Below the pieces are notes generated by a model. The model was given only the letters and a program-made list of their open reading frames with translations, made no database searches and had not been told where the DNA came from. A stretch of DNA of 64,000 nt. Source: Symsagittifera roscoffensis. Lineage: Eukaryota; Xenacoelomorpha; Acoela; Convolutidae. The translations under genes and the position numbers were made by a program. The DNA lies in the NCBI RefSeq assembly GCF_963678635.1, contig NC_087064.1:23488539-23552538 (forward strand), written 5' to 3'. This document shows, piece after piece, positions 1-9,682 of the stretch. The number at the start of each line of letters is the position of its first letter. Positions within the stretch are counted from its first letter, which is position 1.

Positions 1-411
1 AATTCTGTGCTATTTTCAAAACAACTGGCTATCTTTGTTTTTGTTAGTATTCGACAGTTTTGCCACAAATGCCAATTATGCGCCCTATTTTGAAGCTTAA
101 GCCCACTCCTGATCGATTATGTATTTTGAAACGTCGAAACGCTATGAGCGTAACCAACACACTTTTTGACCCACGAAAAGAATTTTTCCATTATTTTTTT
201 TTCAAATATCGTCAAAACAAAGATTCTACAGAAATGGAGTAATTTAAATTGGCCTCAACTATAATCTCTTATTGCCGAAATGATCTTATAATTGTACATT
301 AAGCTCCGAGTTGATTAAAAAATTTTGTCAGTCATTTGATGATTGGTTGGTTGGCTGGTGCTTTGTTTTCGCGTTTCTGCGAAGATCGAGAGGAGTTTGA
401 TTGATGTCAAA
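1..411. other. AT-rich flank, no gene recognised
   Basis: AT-rich sequence with only short, low-complexity open frames and no splice-supported exon that I can see. It lies just downstream of the stop codon of the minus-strand cysteine-rich gene, so part of it may be that gene's 3' UTR. Confidence 0.4.
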
Positions 412-1046
412 CTAACTCCGGTCTATACAAACGACCTTCTTAACTAAGCTCCACCATGCTCCGAACTCCTTGGCGGGGTCGATTCCGTCCTCGGCGGCGG
501 CGACGTACACTGAAAACAGATTTATAATTTAACGTTTTCAAATTTTCGATTGGTTTAAACATGTTTGGCTTAGACATGTTTGGAAATGGAATTCTAGGCG
601 TGCCCGTACCTGCGCATGGTTGACAAATGCCAATCCAGAAGAAGGCGCAGATCCTGTTGATGCATGGATCGGGCAGGCGCTCAACAGCCTTCATGTACCA
701 GAAGGCGTTTACGCAGGGGCAGCACACGTAGCCGATTCGGTAGCTGTCTTCTAGAAAAGTTGCAAAACTTCGCTCAATATACAAAAATAATTGAAGACTA
801 AATCCTCTCTTTACGTGATTGTTTCATATATTCGCTGAGAATTCTAAAAGTAATTCCGAAAAAAAAGAAAAAAAAGAATAAAAAACTGGAATCACAAAAA
901 GATGGTTCAGTAAACGTCCAGAAATTTGGGACACTTACGTCATAGGCGACCTTTCCCCATACATATCCAGAGCAGCAGCAGGCACATAACCAGGCCTTCC
1001 AGTTGGTCCATTTCGTTTCCTTCAAGTGTCCGATGAATTCACCCAT
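412..1046 (-). CDS. Small cysteine-rich protein, three exons, function unknown
   Basis: Predicted exons are 939-1046 (36 codons, starts MGEFIGHLKETKW), 610-772 and 412-509, giving about 122 aa. Donors are GAC|GTAAGT and GCAG|GTACGG. The acceptors are TTGAG and a strong CTGTTTTCAG. Intron phases are 0 and 1 and agree on both sides, and the frame runs to TAG at 412-414. The first acceptor is the weakest call. Exon 1 carries WLCACCCSGYVWGKVAYD. Exon 2 has YVCCPCVNAFWYM, then paired Cys and a hydrophobic stretch ICAFFWIGICQPCA. Exon 3 adds an acidic then Trp/Lys-rich tail (FGAWWSLVKKVV). The Cys-Cys-Pro-Cys cluster and hydrophobic patches recall PLAC8/cysteine-rich membrane-associated families, but I cannot align it convincingly, so no function is assigned. 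There is no obvious cleavable signal peptide. Confidence 0.6.
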
Positions 1047-1429
1047 TTTTGTTTGGTTCTTTTAGCTGTGATTTAAATCACTGTGTTTTTTAAACAGACA
1101 AATAATGTATCGATGAACTGATCTCACCAAAAAAAGTATACAGGAATTATGAATGGTTCGTTTTAACCGAGGCTTTCTACGTTGTAATGCTTCTAGTTGA
1201 CAAGTTAGTTACGCACGTGAAGCAAAGAGGCGAAGTTTTTCAGACATTGTAAGGTTGATCATTTTATTTGTGATAGAAGCCAGTTTGACGTTCATCGTAT
1301 TAAAACTGCGTGACAGATTTGAAATTGAGAAACTGCGTGTTTTAAACATTTTCATGATTAGATTCGACGTCGAATTTTTTTAATTAACGTTACTCTTGTG
1401 TTGATTATTTTTTACTTGAGTTATTTTCT
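1047..1429. other. Intergenic, upstream of the Cys-rich gene
   Basis: AT-rich DNA between two minus-strand gene models. It should contain the promoter of the Cys-rich gene, but I see no distinctive motif. Confidence 0.35.
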
Positions 1430-1887
1430 CTAGTAGCTGGAGTACGAAAGTTGTTGGCTATTGTTGGTTGGATTCTGACTGTCGTAGTCTAGAGAGAGAG
1501 TGGCTGAACTTTGTTTTGGTAATAGTCTTGGTAACAGAGAAACTTTATTGTGCTTTGTATCATCAACAGCCACTTCATCTGCGTTTTGGTCTGAATTTGA
1601 TATTGAAAATGCGTCAGAAACAAAGTAAAAACAAACCAATAAAGCATTTGTAAGCAAATTATCTTGCCTTGACTACATGCATGAACTGACTGATCCACCT
1701 CCGAATGCAGAAAAAATTACAAAATTTTTATCCACGATATTGAAAATTATATATAATTTTGAGACCAAAAGGTTTTATGATAAGATTGCTGATCAAAGTC
1801 ATAATATAAGTCCTTACGGAGTCTGACTTCAGATGGCTGCGAGAATAGTTTGTGATACAAAGCATTCAAATTCGAACAATGGGCGTA
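1430..1887 (-). CDS. Possible last two exons of an unrecognised gene
   Basis: The exon at 1430-1590 follows an acceptor (ATATCAAATTCAG) and encodes about 53 aa ending in a Ser/Gln/Asn-rich tail that finishes NSQQLSYSSY before TAG. The upstream exon at 1818-1887 ends at a good donor (CTCC|GTAAGG) in phase 1, which matches the phase needed by the last exon, and encodes YAHCSNLNALYHKLFSQPSE followed by VRL. The polar C-terminal tail after an NLNALYHKLFS segment is reminiscent of the TM7-to-tail junction of G-protein-coupled receptors, but this is only an impression. The acceptor of the upstream exon (GATAAAAG) is weak and I found no further upstream exons. Confidence 0.22.
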
Positions 1888-2038
1888 CTTTTATCGACAC
1901 AATTTTTTTTGAGACAAACATTGAAAAAATTAATTATGCAAACCAAGATCAAGTAATAAACTTTTATTTAGATCATCTACTAAATATGGTTAGTAGAATG
2001 CTACACTAATTATGGCCAGGCTAGGACATCAAAATTTC

Positions 2039-2357
2039 CCTGGGCGGATCTGGATTTTCTCGAGGGGGGGGGGCGGATTTTCAAAATTAAAGTTTCAAAA
2101 ACTGTTTTGACCTTTTTTCTTACGTCATTGTCGACCAAATTGATTTTCCGAGCTCTCCTTTAAGTCTAAATAGACCTTGTTTTGTCTAAATTTTCTACGC
2201 CGCAGGCCAAATTTTGAAAAAAGAAATCGCCTTTAGAAAAATTTTAGAGTCAGTCAGCCAAAAATGGATATCTCATAATAGTAAAAAGGGGGACCTTTTG
2301 GGTCGGCAGGGGGTCAAATCCCTGAGGGGAAAAGCCCCCCCCCCCTAAATCCACCTC
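2039..2357 (+). mobile_element. Degraded hAT-type MITE, copy 1
   Basis: The left end reads CCTGGGCGGATCTGGATTTT, followed by a G-run. The right end reads CCCCCCTAAATCCACCTC preceded by GGGTCGGCAGGGGGTCAAAT. The internal landmark GTCGACCAAATTGATTTTCC is shared with the intact copy at 13514-13943. Both termini have mutated away from CAGGGGCGGAT and no target duplication is recognisable. Confidence 0.6.
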
Positions 2358-3012
2358 TTCTCTCCCTCTCCTATCTCTTCTAAAAAATTTCAGCACACGG
2401 CACTTGATTCAAGTTTTGAGTCGACTGATGAGACAGCACACCGGAGCAAAGTGGAGCAAGCGTTCGCTACTTGCCAACGCCTTGTTACGAATTGTAATAA
2501 AAATAAATAAAAAATTCGTTTTCAAGAAGGGAAAGACTCGATTATTATTTACATAACTCAAAATAATTGTCGCTTCTTATGAAATGTTGCCTGTTACGAG
2601 TTGTCGCGCTACCGAAATGACACTTATCAGATTTTTAACAAAAATGAATACATTTTTTTGGCGCGTTCTTTCCAAATTACCGTATGATTTGTTAGTTATA
2701 TGTGCTCACTAAATAACTCAAACTTCAAATTGATACTGAATGTTTGTATAATACTGACAAAATTACAAAATCTAATTTCGTTCAGAATATGGGCATCTTT
2801 TTTGGACTCTAATCGAGTTTTGAGAGAAAAATTGATGAAAATTGATTAATTCTACTATAAAAATACAAATTAGAAGTCGGCTTATTTACACATTTACATT
2901 GTCTGTCACGCCTGCAGCAGTGTCAAATATACAAGAAAACCAGGTCAAAAATAAAAGTTCATTCCTGTTAGAAGTTTTGGAGCCATTTTGAATAGTTTTT
3001 CTATTCTTTAAT
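2358..3012. other. POU4 3' flank / probable 3' UTR
   Basis: AT-rich sequence lying 3' of the POU4 stop codon on the minus strand. No canonical polyadenylation signal is obvious close to the stop, and no other gene is visible. Confidence 0.3.
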
Positions 3013-4742
3013 TTATCGCCCGGCTGCGAACTTGAGTCTTTTCTGTTTTTGTCGCTGGTTGCAGAACCAAACACGCACTACATTTTTCTTCAGGTCTAAT
3101 TTTTCGGCAATCGCTGAAATCTTCTCGCCACTCGGTCGGGGCTGCACGGTGAAGTAAGCCTCAAGAGATCGCTTCTCGGGCGCCGCTATCGAAGTGCGTT
3201 TTCGTTTTTTGTCAACAACCGACAGACAACTGGACTGTTTTTCAGATAGACGTCCTTTAGCTGCCGCCTCTGCTTCGTCGAGCCAAGCTTGCAGAACTGG
3301 TTTTAAGGCAACCATGTTATTGTGACTCAAAGTCAAAGACTCGAAACGACAAATCGTACTTTGGCTCAGACTTCCGACTCCTGGTATCTTCAAGTGGGAA
3401 AGAGACTTGCCGACGTCAGCTTGAGTCACCCCGAGTTTGATTCGCCGCTGTTTGAACTTCTCGGCGAACGCCTCTAGTTCTCTCGGATCCGCCTCAACTT
3501 CGGCTTGAGGTACGTGCGTAATTTGAGGAAATGAAGAGGGTCCCGCTAGACCTGCAGCAGCTGCCATGTTGCCGTGACCGAACGAGGGATGAAACCCTAT
3601 GTGAGTAGCCGGGTGAAATGAGTTCACTTGCTGGTCAGCCCCTCCCCCGAATTGAACCGAGGGGGCAATCTGGTCTAGCAGATCCAGTTGTGAGCATCTG
3701 GCAGCGTTGTTCTGCATATCGGCCATCATGGTTGAGAAGTACTCGTGTGGTTTGTAGTCCATCGGTTTGGGAGCCATGTGGTTCATGTGGTTCGAAGTCA
3801 GCGAGTCTGCTCGGAAGAATGAGTCATCGAAAGGGTGTCCGAAGAAGTTGCTCTGAAAAGAAAACACAATTTCTTAAAAAAGCTTACAAAATATTTTAAT
3901 TCATTGCTCGCTGATGTTTCAATTTTGAAAACGGTAGTGATTTGATAATTCAGATTATTTTTGAAAGATTGTAGTTGTTGTTCTTTTTTGTTCCATGAAT
4001 TATTAAGTTACATTTAAGTTGTCAAGTATTAGGGTATTAAGACCTAGACCCAACAGGATAACAATTAGTAAGCGAAAAGTTCAACTTAACGAGAAGTGGC
4101 CACGACAGCGTGGTTCCACTTAGCTAGTTGACTTTAATAGAAATCCTTCAAAATTAGTCTTTCCAATTTCCATAGATTTAACTATTATACAATTGAGATG
4201 TTTTTTTTTTCTATCGCTAAAATCAGCGAAAATGAACTTTAAATAGAGCGGAAAAGAGTTTTCTTAACATTTACTGGAGCATTTGGAAATATTAAAAAAT
4301 TCAATTCATTCAATATAGTTGAAAATGGTCGAAACGATTTCCGATTGAATTTTTCTACCTGAATTTCTCCGTTTGTCATAAAATTTGTCAATAGTTTTTT
4401 CACACGGAGCTTTGGTGAAAGAGTTCAAGAAGGTCTACTCACTGTGGGCGGTGGAGCAAATGCAGTTCTCTGCCTTATTTGGAAAGGCGATGCCGAGTAC
4501 TTGAACTCATTATGGCCGTGTGATCCTCCGGCCGACCCGGTGACACTGCCGTGCTGCGCGTGCAATCCGGCGGCCGCCGCTGCCTGCAACTGGTCTGCCG
4601 TGGCACTGTTGTGCATTATGGGTTTGCAATCCACCAAAGACTGAAGGTGTTCGGAAGTATGGCTTTGCATGGAGTTTTTGGACACGTGATTGATTTGCTG
4701 CGAAGCTCCGACCAAGGAAATCGAGTTTGTTGGGAAAAACAT
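3013..4742 (-). CDS. POU4: Class IV POU homeodomain transcription factor (POU4/Brn-3/Acj6/UNC-86 type)
   Basis: Two coding exons, 4443-4742 (100 codons) and 3013-3852 (279 codons plus stop), are joined by a phase-0 intron with donor ACA|GTGAGT and acceptor TTTTCTTTTCAG|AGC, giving about 379 aa. The start at 4742 is chosen because an in-frame TGA immediately precedes it. The exon junction falls in a POU-IV box: exon 1 ends RQRTAFAPPPT and exon 2 opens SNFFGHPFDDSFFRADSL. The POU-specific domain is at about residues 222-297 (FKQRRIKLGVTQADVGK, SQSTICRFESLTLSHNNM). The homeodomain is at about 315-374, with KKRKRTSIAAPEKR and recognition helix VVRVWFCNQRQKQKR. The protein ends ten residues after that helix with LKFAAGR, as in short-tailed invertebrate class IV proteins. 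An Ala run (QLQAAAAAG) lies in the N-terminal part. Family members are nuclear DNA-binding regulators of sensory and other neurons. Confidence 0.95.
3853..4442 (-). other. POU4 intron splitting the POU-IV box
   Basis: A 590-bp phase-0 intron, GTGAGTAG...TTTTCTTTTCAG on the minus strand. It is AT-rich with no coding content. Confidence 0.85.
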
Positions 4743-6360
4743 TCAAAACTATTTTGTTGTTTGTGTATTTTTTATTAATGCACTCACTTGCAAGACTGTG
4801 AGCTAACGGTTTTGTCTTTTCAAAAATCAATGAGCAAACTTTTGCAACAAAAATTTTTGCTTAAAAAGACTTATTTTGATAGTTATTTTAAGAAAGTAAT
4901 TGAAGCTGAGGATATTTTTGTTTTGTGAGTTTTAGATGAAGTTTCATGAAATTAATTTTTCATCGCTGGCTGGCGAAAAGGGATACGCTGTGTTGAAATA
5001 ATGAATTATGGAGATTAGAATAAGGAGATGAACAATTTACCTGATCAATGATACATACAATCCCCACTGCTCAAACCTGATTGGCCAATATTTAGACAAA
5101 TAGAAACATCTTCCTGCTTCTTTTTTCAAGACGGAGATTATGTTTTATTAGGCAGACAATACTTAAATATTTTAAGCTAAATTGGTAATAATATCTGGGC
5201 TACAATTAAAGGGTGCAATCCACCTACACGGTCAGCTTTTTTTAAAAAGTAGACAGCATTTTGTTGATTAAGGAATAGTTCTGAATCAATCTAGGAAATT
5301 TTGCTTAGATTTATAATAATAAATTGTTTCCAAACGATATCTACTTACAGAGTTATTTAAATAAATTAAAAAAAAAAACATTTGAGTCGTATGAGCGAGT
5401 GCCATTAAGCCAGCACGGCCCGTTTTCATATGCCTCTTAGTGCTCAGGTGTCTCATTTCAGATATCTCGTTCTGTTTTGAGTTTGTCAAAATGACATCTG
5501 TCCAAACATTCGATGGTGGAGAGGAGGGAGTGAGAGGGACAGGGGGAGGGAGAGAGGGAGGGGTAAGGGCGTAGATGCTAACTTTGAACTGTATGGAACA
5601 GCAATCTTACCTTAGGAATAATCTAGATTTATTTTTGTCTTATAGTACACAATAAACCCTATCACAACCCACAAAATCAACAACTTATAGAACACATTGA
5701 AGTTTTTTGGTTTCAGCTCTAATACAACATGACATATTTGATTTAAATTACAGTTCCTCCCACTTCGTAGATACGAAATTTTTTGATGTATTTTTTTTTG
5801 TTATTTTCTGTCCCATTTGTTAATCCGTAGACTAAGGAACTAGGGTGAAATGGCACTTGACTCAGTCGAGTGCAATTACAACTACCTCTCTTAACTTCAT
5901 GTCGCCCTGAAGTGAGCTTTTATATATCCACTCGAAATGTTTCCATATCGCATAGAATCAATCAGAGCTCTGATTGTTTGATTGATTTGGGTGAGAAAAA
6001 AAGTTTATAGATGTGGCAAGCAGCCAAACATGTGTAAAGCTTGCTTACACTCAAATAAAACAGCTCGATGAGTTTTTATCATAGATTGGTTTTGATTTCA
6101 ACCGTTTGAAAATACGTTCTGCAATTATTTTTACTATACATCAAAAAAAGAACTGCATTGCTTAAGACATTGCTTAACTTAATTTGATTCGTTTCGGTAA
6201 AAACCCCCTAAACTATGAAAAATGAAATTATAAAAATTCATGACAGAATTGGATCGATATTACTAAGAAACACAAGCCAGATATCACGAGCCTTGAATCA
6301 ACGTGGAAAACTGCAAAATGCAAAAATGGTAATCAACGGCGTTTCAGAACACATTGAATA
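4743..6360. other. POU4 upstream region
   Basis: No protein-coding exon is supported. It should include the POU4 5' UTR and promoter. On the minus strand, CATTGATCAG|GTAAATTG at about 5041 could be the donor of a non-coding first exon, paired with an acceptor AACAAAATAG at about 4750, but this is speculative. A purine-rich tract lies at 5511-5570. Confidence 0.3.
5511..5570 (+). repeat. Purine-rich (G/A) tract
   Basis: Almost uninterrupted G and A on the plus strand (GGTGGAGAGGAGGGAGTGAG and onward), against an AT-rich background, upstream of POU4. Low-complexity sequence that could form a triplex. Confidence 0.6.
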
Positions 6361-6705
6361 ATGGAAATTTTTCGAAAACTTTGTTCACCATTTTCTTTTT
6401 TAGGCCGACCAAATTGATTTCCCGAGCACCCCAGATAATGATAAAGACCCTATTTTCACAAAATAAGTGTGGTAAGTTTTTTGAGAAACTGGTCGAAAAT
6501 TCCATTTTTGGGCATTGGTTGGAGAGTTTTTGATCATAAAGTCACGTTTTTTCCCGGTGCGCGCTCCCCTCTAAAGTTGGCACCAAAGTCGCCTTAAGAA
6601 AAATATTAATATTGATCGTCCTAAAGGAGTGACACAAAATAATACAAAAGGGGAGACTCTTCGCTTGGCGAGGGGTTCGAATCCCCGAGGGGGAGGGGGT
6701 GTGTG
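6361..6705 (+). mobile_element. Diverged MITE fragment, same hAT-type family
   Basis: It shares family landmarks in order: CCGACCAAATTGATTTCCCG, a GCGCGCTCCCCTCT block, and a right-hand block (GGCGAGGGGTTCGAATCCCC then GAGGGGGAGGGGG). Neither terminal inverted repeat is clear. Confidence 0.5.
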
Positions 6706-6819
6706 TTTCTTCTTCTTAATCTGTTCCCGGTCATTGAACTTTAAATTCAAATGGTGTCAAAGCCAAACTTTGGAAGTGATCAAAATTACTTAAAATAATT
6801 TTACTTTGTGCTAATTTAT

Positions 6820-7118
6820 TTATATGTATATTTGACCAAATTATTTTCTGCACCGCAGGCAAATTTTTGAAAAAAGGTCAAAAACGGCGGGCGTTCATAG
6901 GCACTTTTTTGAAAATTTTGACCAAAAAATGGCGGTTTTTTGGCGCGCGCTCTTCCCTCAAAATTAGTATATATTGGCTCCGAAGGCGCCTTTAGAAAAA
7001 TTTTAGGGTCCGTCACCAAAAAAGGAGATCTCCAAAAAGTATAAAGGGATGACCCTTTGGGTCGGCAGGGGGTCAAATCCCAGAGGAGGGGCGTCCGCCC
7101 GCCCACTAAATCCGCTAC

Positions 7119-7120
<2 letters not shown>
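6820..7120 (+). mobile_element. 5'-truncated hAT-type MITE ending at a TA microsatellite
   Basis: It contains the family core (GGCGCGCGCTCTTCCCTC, AGTATATATTGGC, GGGTCGGCAGGGGGTCAAAT) and a clean right terminus CACTAAATCCGCTACTG, whose reverse complement CAGTAGCGGATTTAG is a typical hAT end. The left part is missing. Confidence 0.65.

Positions 7121-7121
<1 letters not shown>

Positions 7122-7169
<48 letters not shown>
7122..7169. repeat. (TA)n microsatellite
   Basis: About 24 uninterrupted AT/TA dinucleotides that begin directly after the MITE terminus. Confidence 0.95.
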
Positions 7170-7172
<3 letters not shown>

Positions 7173-9615
7173 CATTTTCGAACATTTTCCAGTAAACATT
7201 TAGCGTGATGTGCAATTCTGCAACTTGTTCCGATCTTTGAGGCAAACTGTAAATTGTTTGTGAGGGGGTAGTGATTTTTTCTCCAGACAAGTTTCAATTT
7301 TTTAACCAGCAGCTTTCCACAGAATTTTTTCTAGCATTAGAAAATTTTTGTTGTTTTGACCTCAATTTAGAAAAATTTGATCATTTTTGTGAAGCTATTG
7401 AGGTTTACAAACTGCCGATCTGGCTAATTTTGAACAATTAGCGCGCATTTTATTTTGTGCTTTTAATAGCTATGCTATTTTGTCTATTTTTTACTTCGCT
7501 ATATGCAAAATATATCATTTGAAATTTGTATAGTGAGCGGAGGGACAATTTAAAAAAAAACTAGAACACTTAAAGCTTCGCCCAGATTCCAGATACGAGC
7601 AGTCTTGTAAGCAAATTATTCTGAGAGCATTTAGTATCAATTTTTACTTTTTATGGCGTCTGACAGGATAAAACTTAAAAAACTCATTGTTTCCGACGTT
7701 GTCTAACAATTCGTTAAGACCTTAACATCGACCTCAAAAATCAGTAGGAATTTTCAGCCTCCTTCTCCAGTTTACGAGCAGCGAGCAGTCTTGTTGTTCC
7801 GACCATTGAAAATGGGAAGGAACTTTGTCTTTGGGTGTGTTTTAGTTTTTTTTGTTTTTTTTTTTGCTTTTTGTTTTCCACGCAAAATCAGATACCAAAA
7901 ATAATGATTGGAATGGGTTGAGTGATCTATAATATTAAAACCTTTTCAATCGTGATTACAACCACATTAGAAAAAATCCAAAAATTTTTCCCAGTGTTGA
8001 GAAAAGTCGGTTTGAAATTTTAGATTTTTTGTCTTAATTCGAGCGAATACAGCAAGCGGGACAGGCTTACAAGCTGAATTATGCCTAATTTAAGACCTTA
8101 AAAATTAACTTTCTCAGCTTCATTTTGGGAATCAAAGCTTGAAAAATTTAAATTTTTCTTCACATTTTTTGAAGAAAAAAAACTAAATTTAGTTTTTTCA
8201 TTGCGATACCATAAAGTTTTGTCATTGCCATACTTTTTGACTTTCTTGTACCCTAATTTTAGCTTCTCAAAATAATTAATAACTGCTCCTGGGAAATAAT
8301 TATAGGTACTTCGAACCTATTGGGTTTCTTGTCAAATTATTGATTAATTTGATGTCTAAACTTTCTTAAAATTTTTTCTTTGGTAACACTTTTTTTAATT
8401 TTTAAAACACACCGAAAGATATAGATATGATAGCATACTCAATTCATCCGATCTGACGTTTACTTATTTAGCTAATTTGGCATGACTCTCGTTTCATCAA
8501 ATAATTTTCATAGTGGCTGAATTTTCATTTCTAAAACTTTGCTCTAAGCAAAAACTTCAAACTATTTGTTATTGATAATGGGGGAAATTTGTATAATGAC
8601 TTCATTGCAGCTACAATACAGTCTCTTCATTAAAATTTGCTCAACACTTTCATGCTTATAAAAGCAGCTAAGAATGACGCTTTTTTGGGATACACCTGTG
8701 GGTCTAAAATAAGATATCTGATTTTACATAAGACCCAGTCTTACAAAAAACTGTTTTCCTGGTTTTTACAGATAATTCAAATCAAAGTGCAGCTGTTAAT
8801 TTTGGAAGTAAAGAGTTTTTTCTAAACTAAGATTCTTTGGAAGAGCTTGAAAATCAGCGCGGCCAACCTATAAAAAAGTTTCCGAAATATTTAACTATTT
8901 TTGTAACCATTTTTCATAATGTTTAGGGAGAGTTTGGAAAATCAGCTTGACAAAATTCTTTGGCAGAATCAGGATCCAGTTGCAAAATTGGGCTCCGTAC
9001 GACACGAGCAATCAAGATTCAGGCGAAAACAAATATTTCTTCACAGTGATATTTCCTTTCATGAAATTATTCTAGACTCAAATGTAGGCAGGCTTTTTTC
9101 ATTTTAGCTCTCGGTTATGTCGGAAAGATAAGTTTTAAAATACAAAAACATCACAAAAATCTACAACGCAATTTTTTTCTAATTTATGTTTCTTAAAATT
9201 AAAACACCTTTATTTAATTTCCAATCAGAACAACACTAAGAAGTGTCTCCTGTTTACCCATAAAGTGCCTTGAATTTTCACTTTGGGGCTCATTAAAAAT
9301 GCATTAAGCACTTTGTGTCAAATTAGACACCAACTTGTTTCGAAGGCCGAGAGACATTTTTACAAGCGGCTGTTAAACTACTACCGTGTAATCATTTATG
9401 ACAGGAATGTAATTTTTATGACCTTTTTGTCGCTTCAGACGATGTCATTTTAATCCAGGCAAAACGAATATACAAACAGATATGATATATTTTGCACGAT
9501 GATCTATAGGACAGTATATTGCACAAATTTCAGTTTGTTTGTTTGTTTTTTATTTTTTCCTTATTTTGTTTTCCCTTCTCGTTATTTCTTTCAGATTGTA
9601 CTTGAAAATGCTCAC
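7170..9615. other. AT-rich, no gene recognised
   Basis: Long homopolymer-rich sequence with only short accidental open frames. It contains two copies of a dispersed motif (TACGAGCAGTCTTGT at 7592-7606; a related GCGAGCAGTCTTGT at about 7787). If the LAMTOR3-like model is right, its later exons should lie here or further left, but I could not identify them. Confidence 0.35.
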
Positions 9616-9682
9616 CTGCCTTGAACATTCCAAGTTGGACACCGAAGTTAGTCTTTGTTTGATCCGCGTCTTTCTTTATCAT
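9616..9682 (-). CDS. Candidate third exon of the LAMTOR3-like gene
   Basis: On the minus strand, acceptor TTATGACAG precedes ATGATAAAGAAAGACGC and the exon ends GCAG|GTGAGC. It encodes MIKKDADQTKTNFGVQLGMF followed by KA and ends in phase 1. It starts in phase 0, which matches the donor of exon 2 at 14600. After ...HDHKGRTR from exon 2, MIKK falls where LAMTOR3 proteins have a short beta-strand (VIKV-like). The intron would be about 4.9 kb and contain the MITE at 13514-13943. The weak polypyrimidine tract and the large intron keep confidence low. Confidence 0.25.

Noticed and set aside
798-938. Extension of the Cys-rich frame into a poly-Phe stretch
   Set aside because: Lies beyond a strong GTAAGT donor; intronic.
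3618-3899. Plus-strand 93-aa open frame over the POU4 exon
   Set aside because: Antisense shadow of the POU4 coding sequence; no splice or codon evidence of its own.
6816-7290. Minus-strand frames with long Ile-Tyr runs
   Set aside because: Translation of the (TA)n array and adjacent MITE, not a gene.
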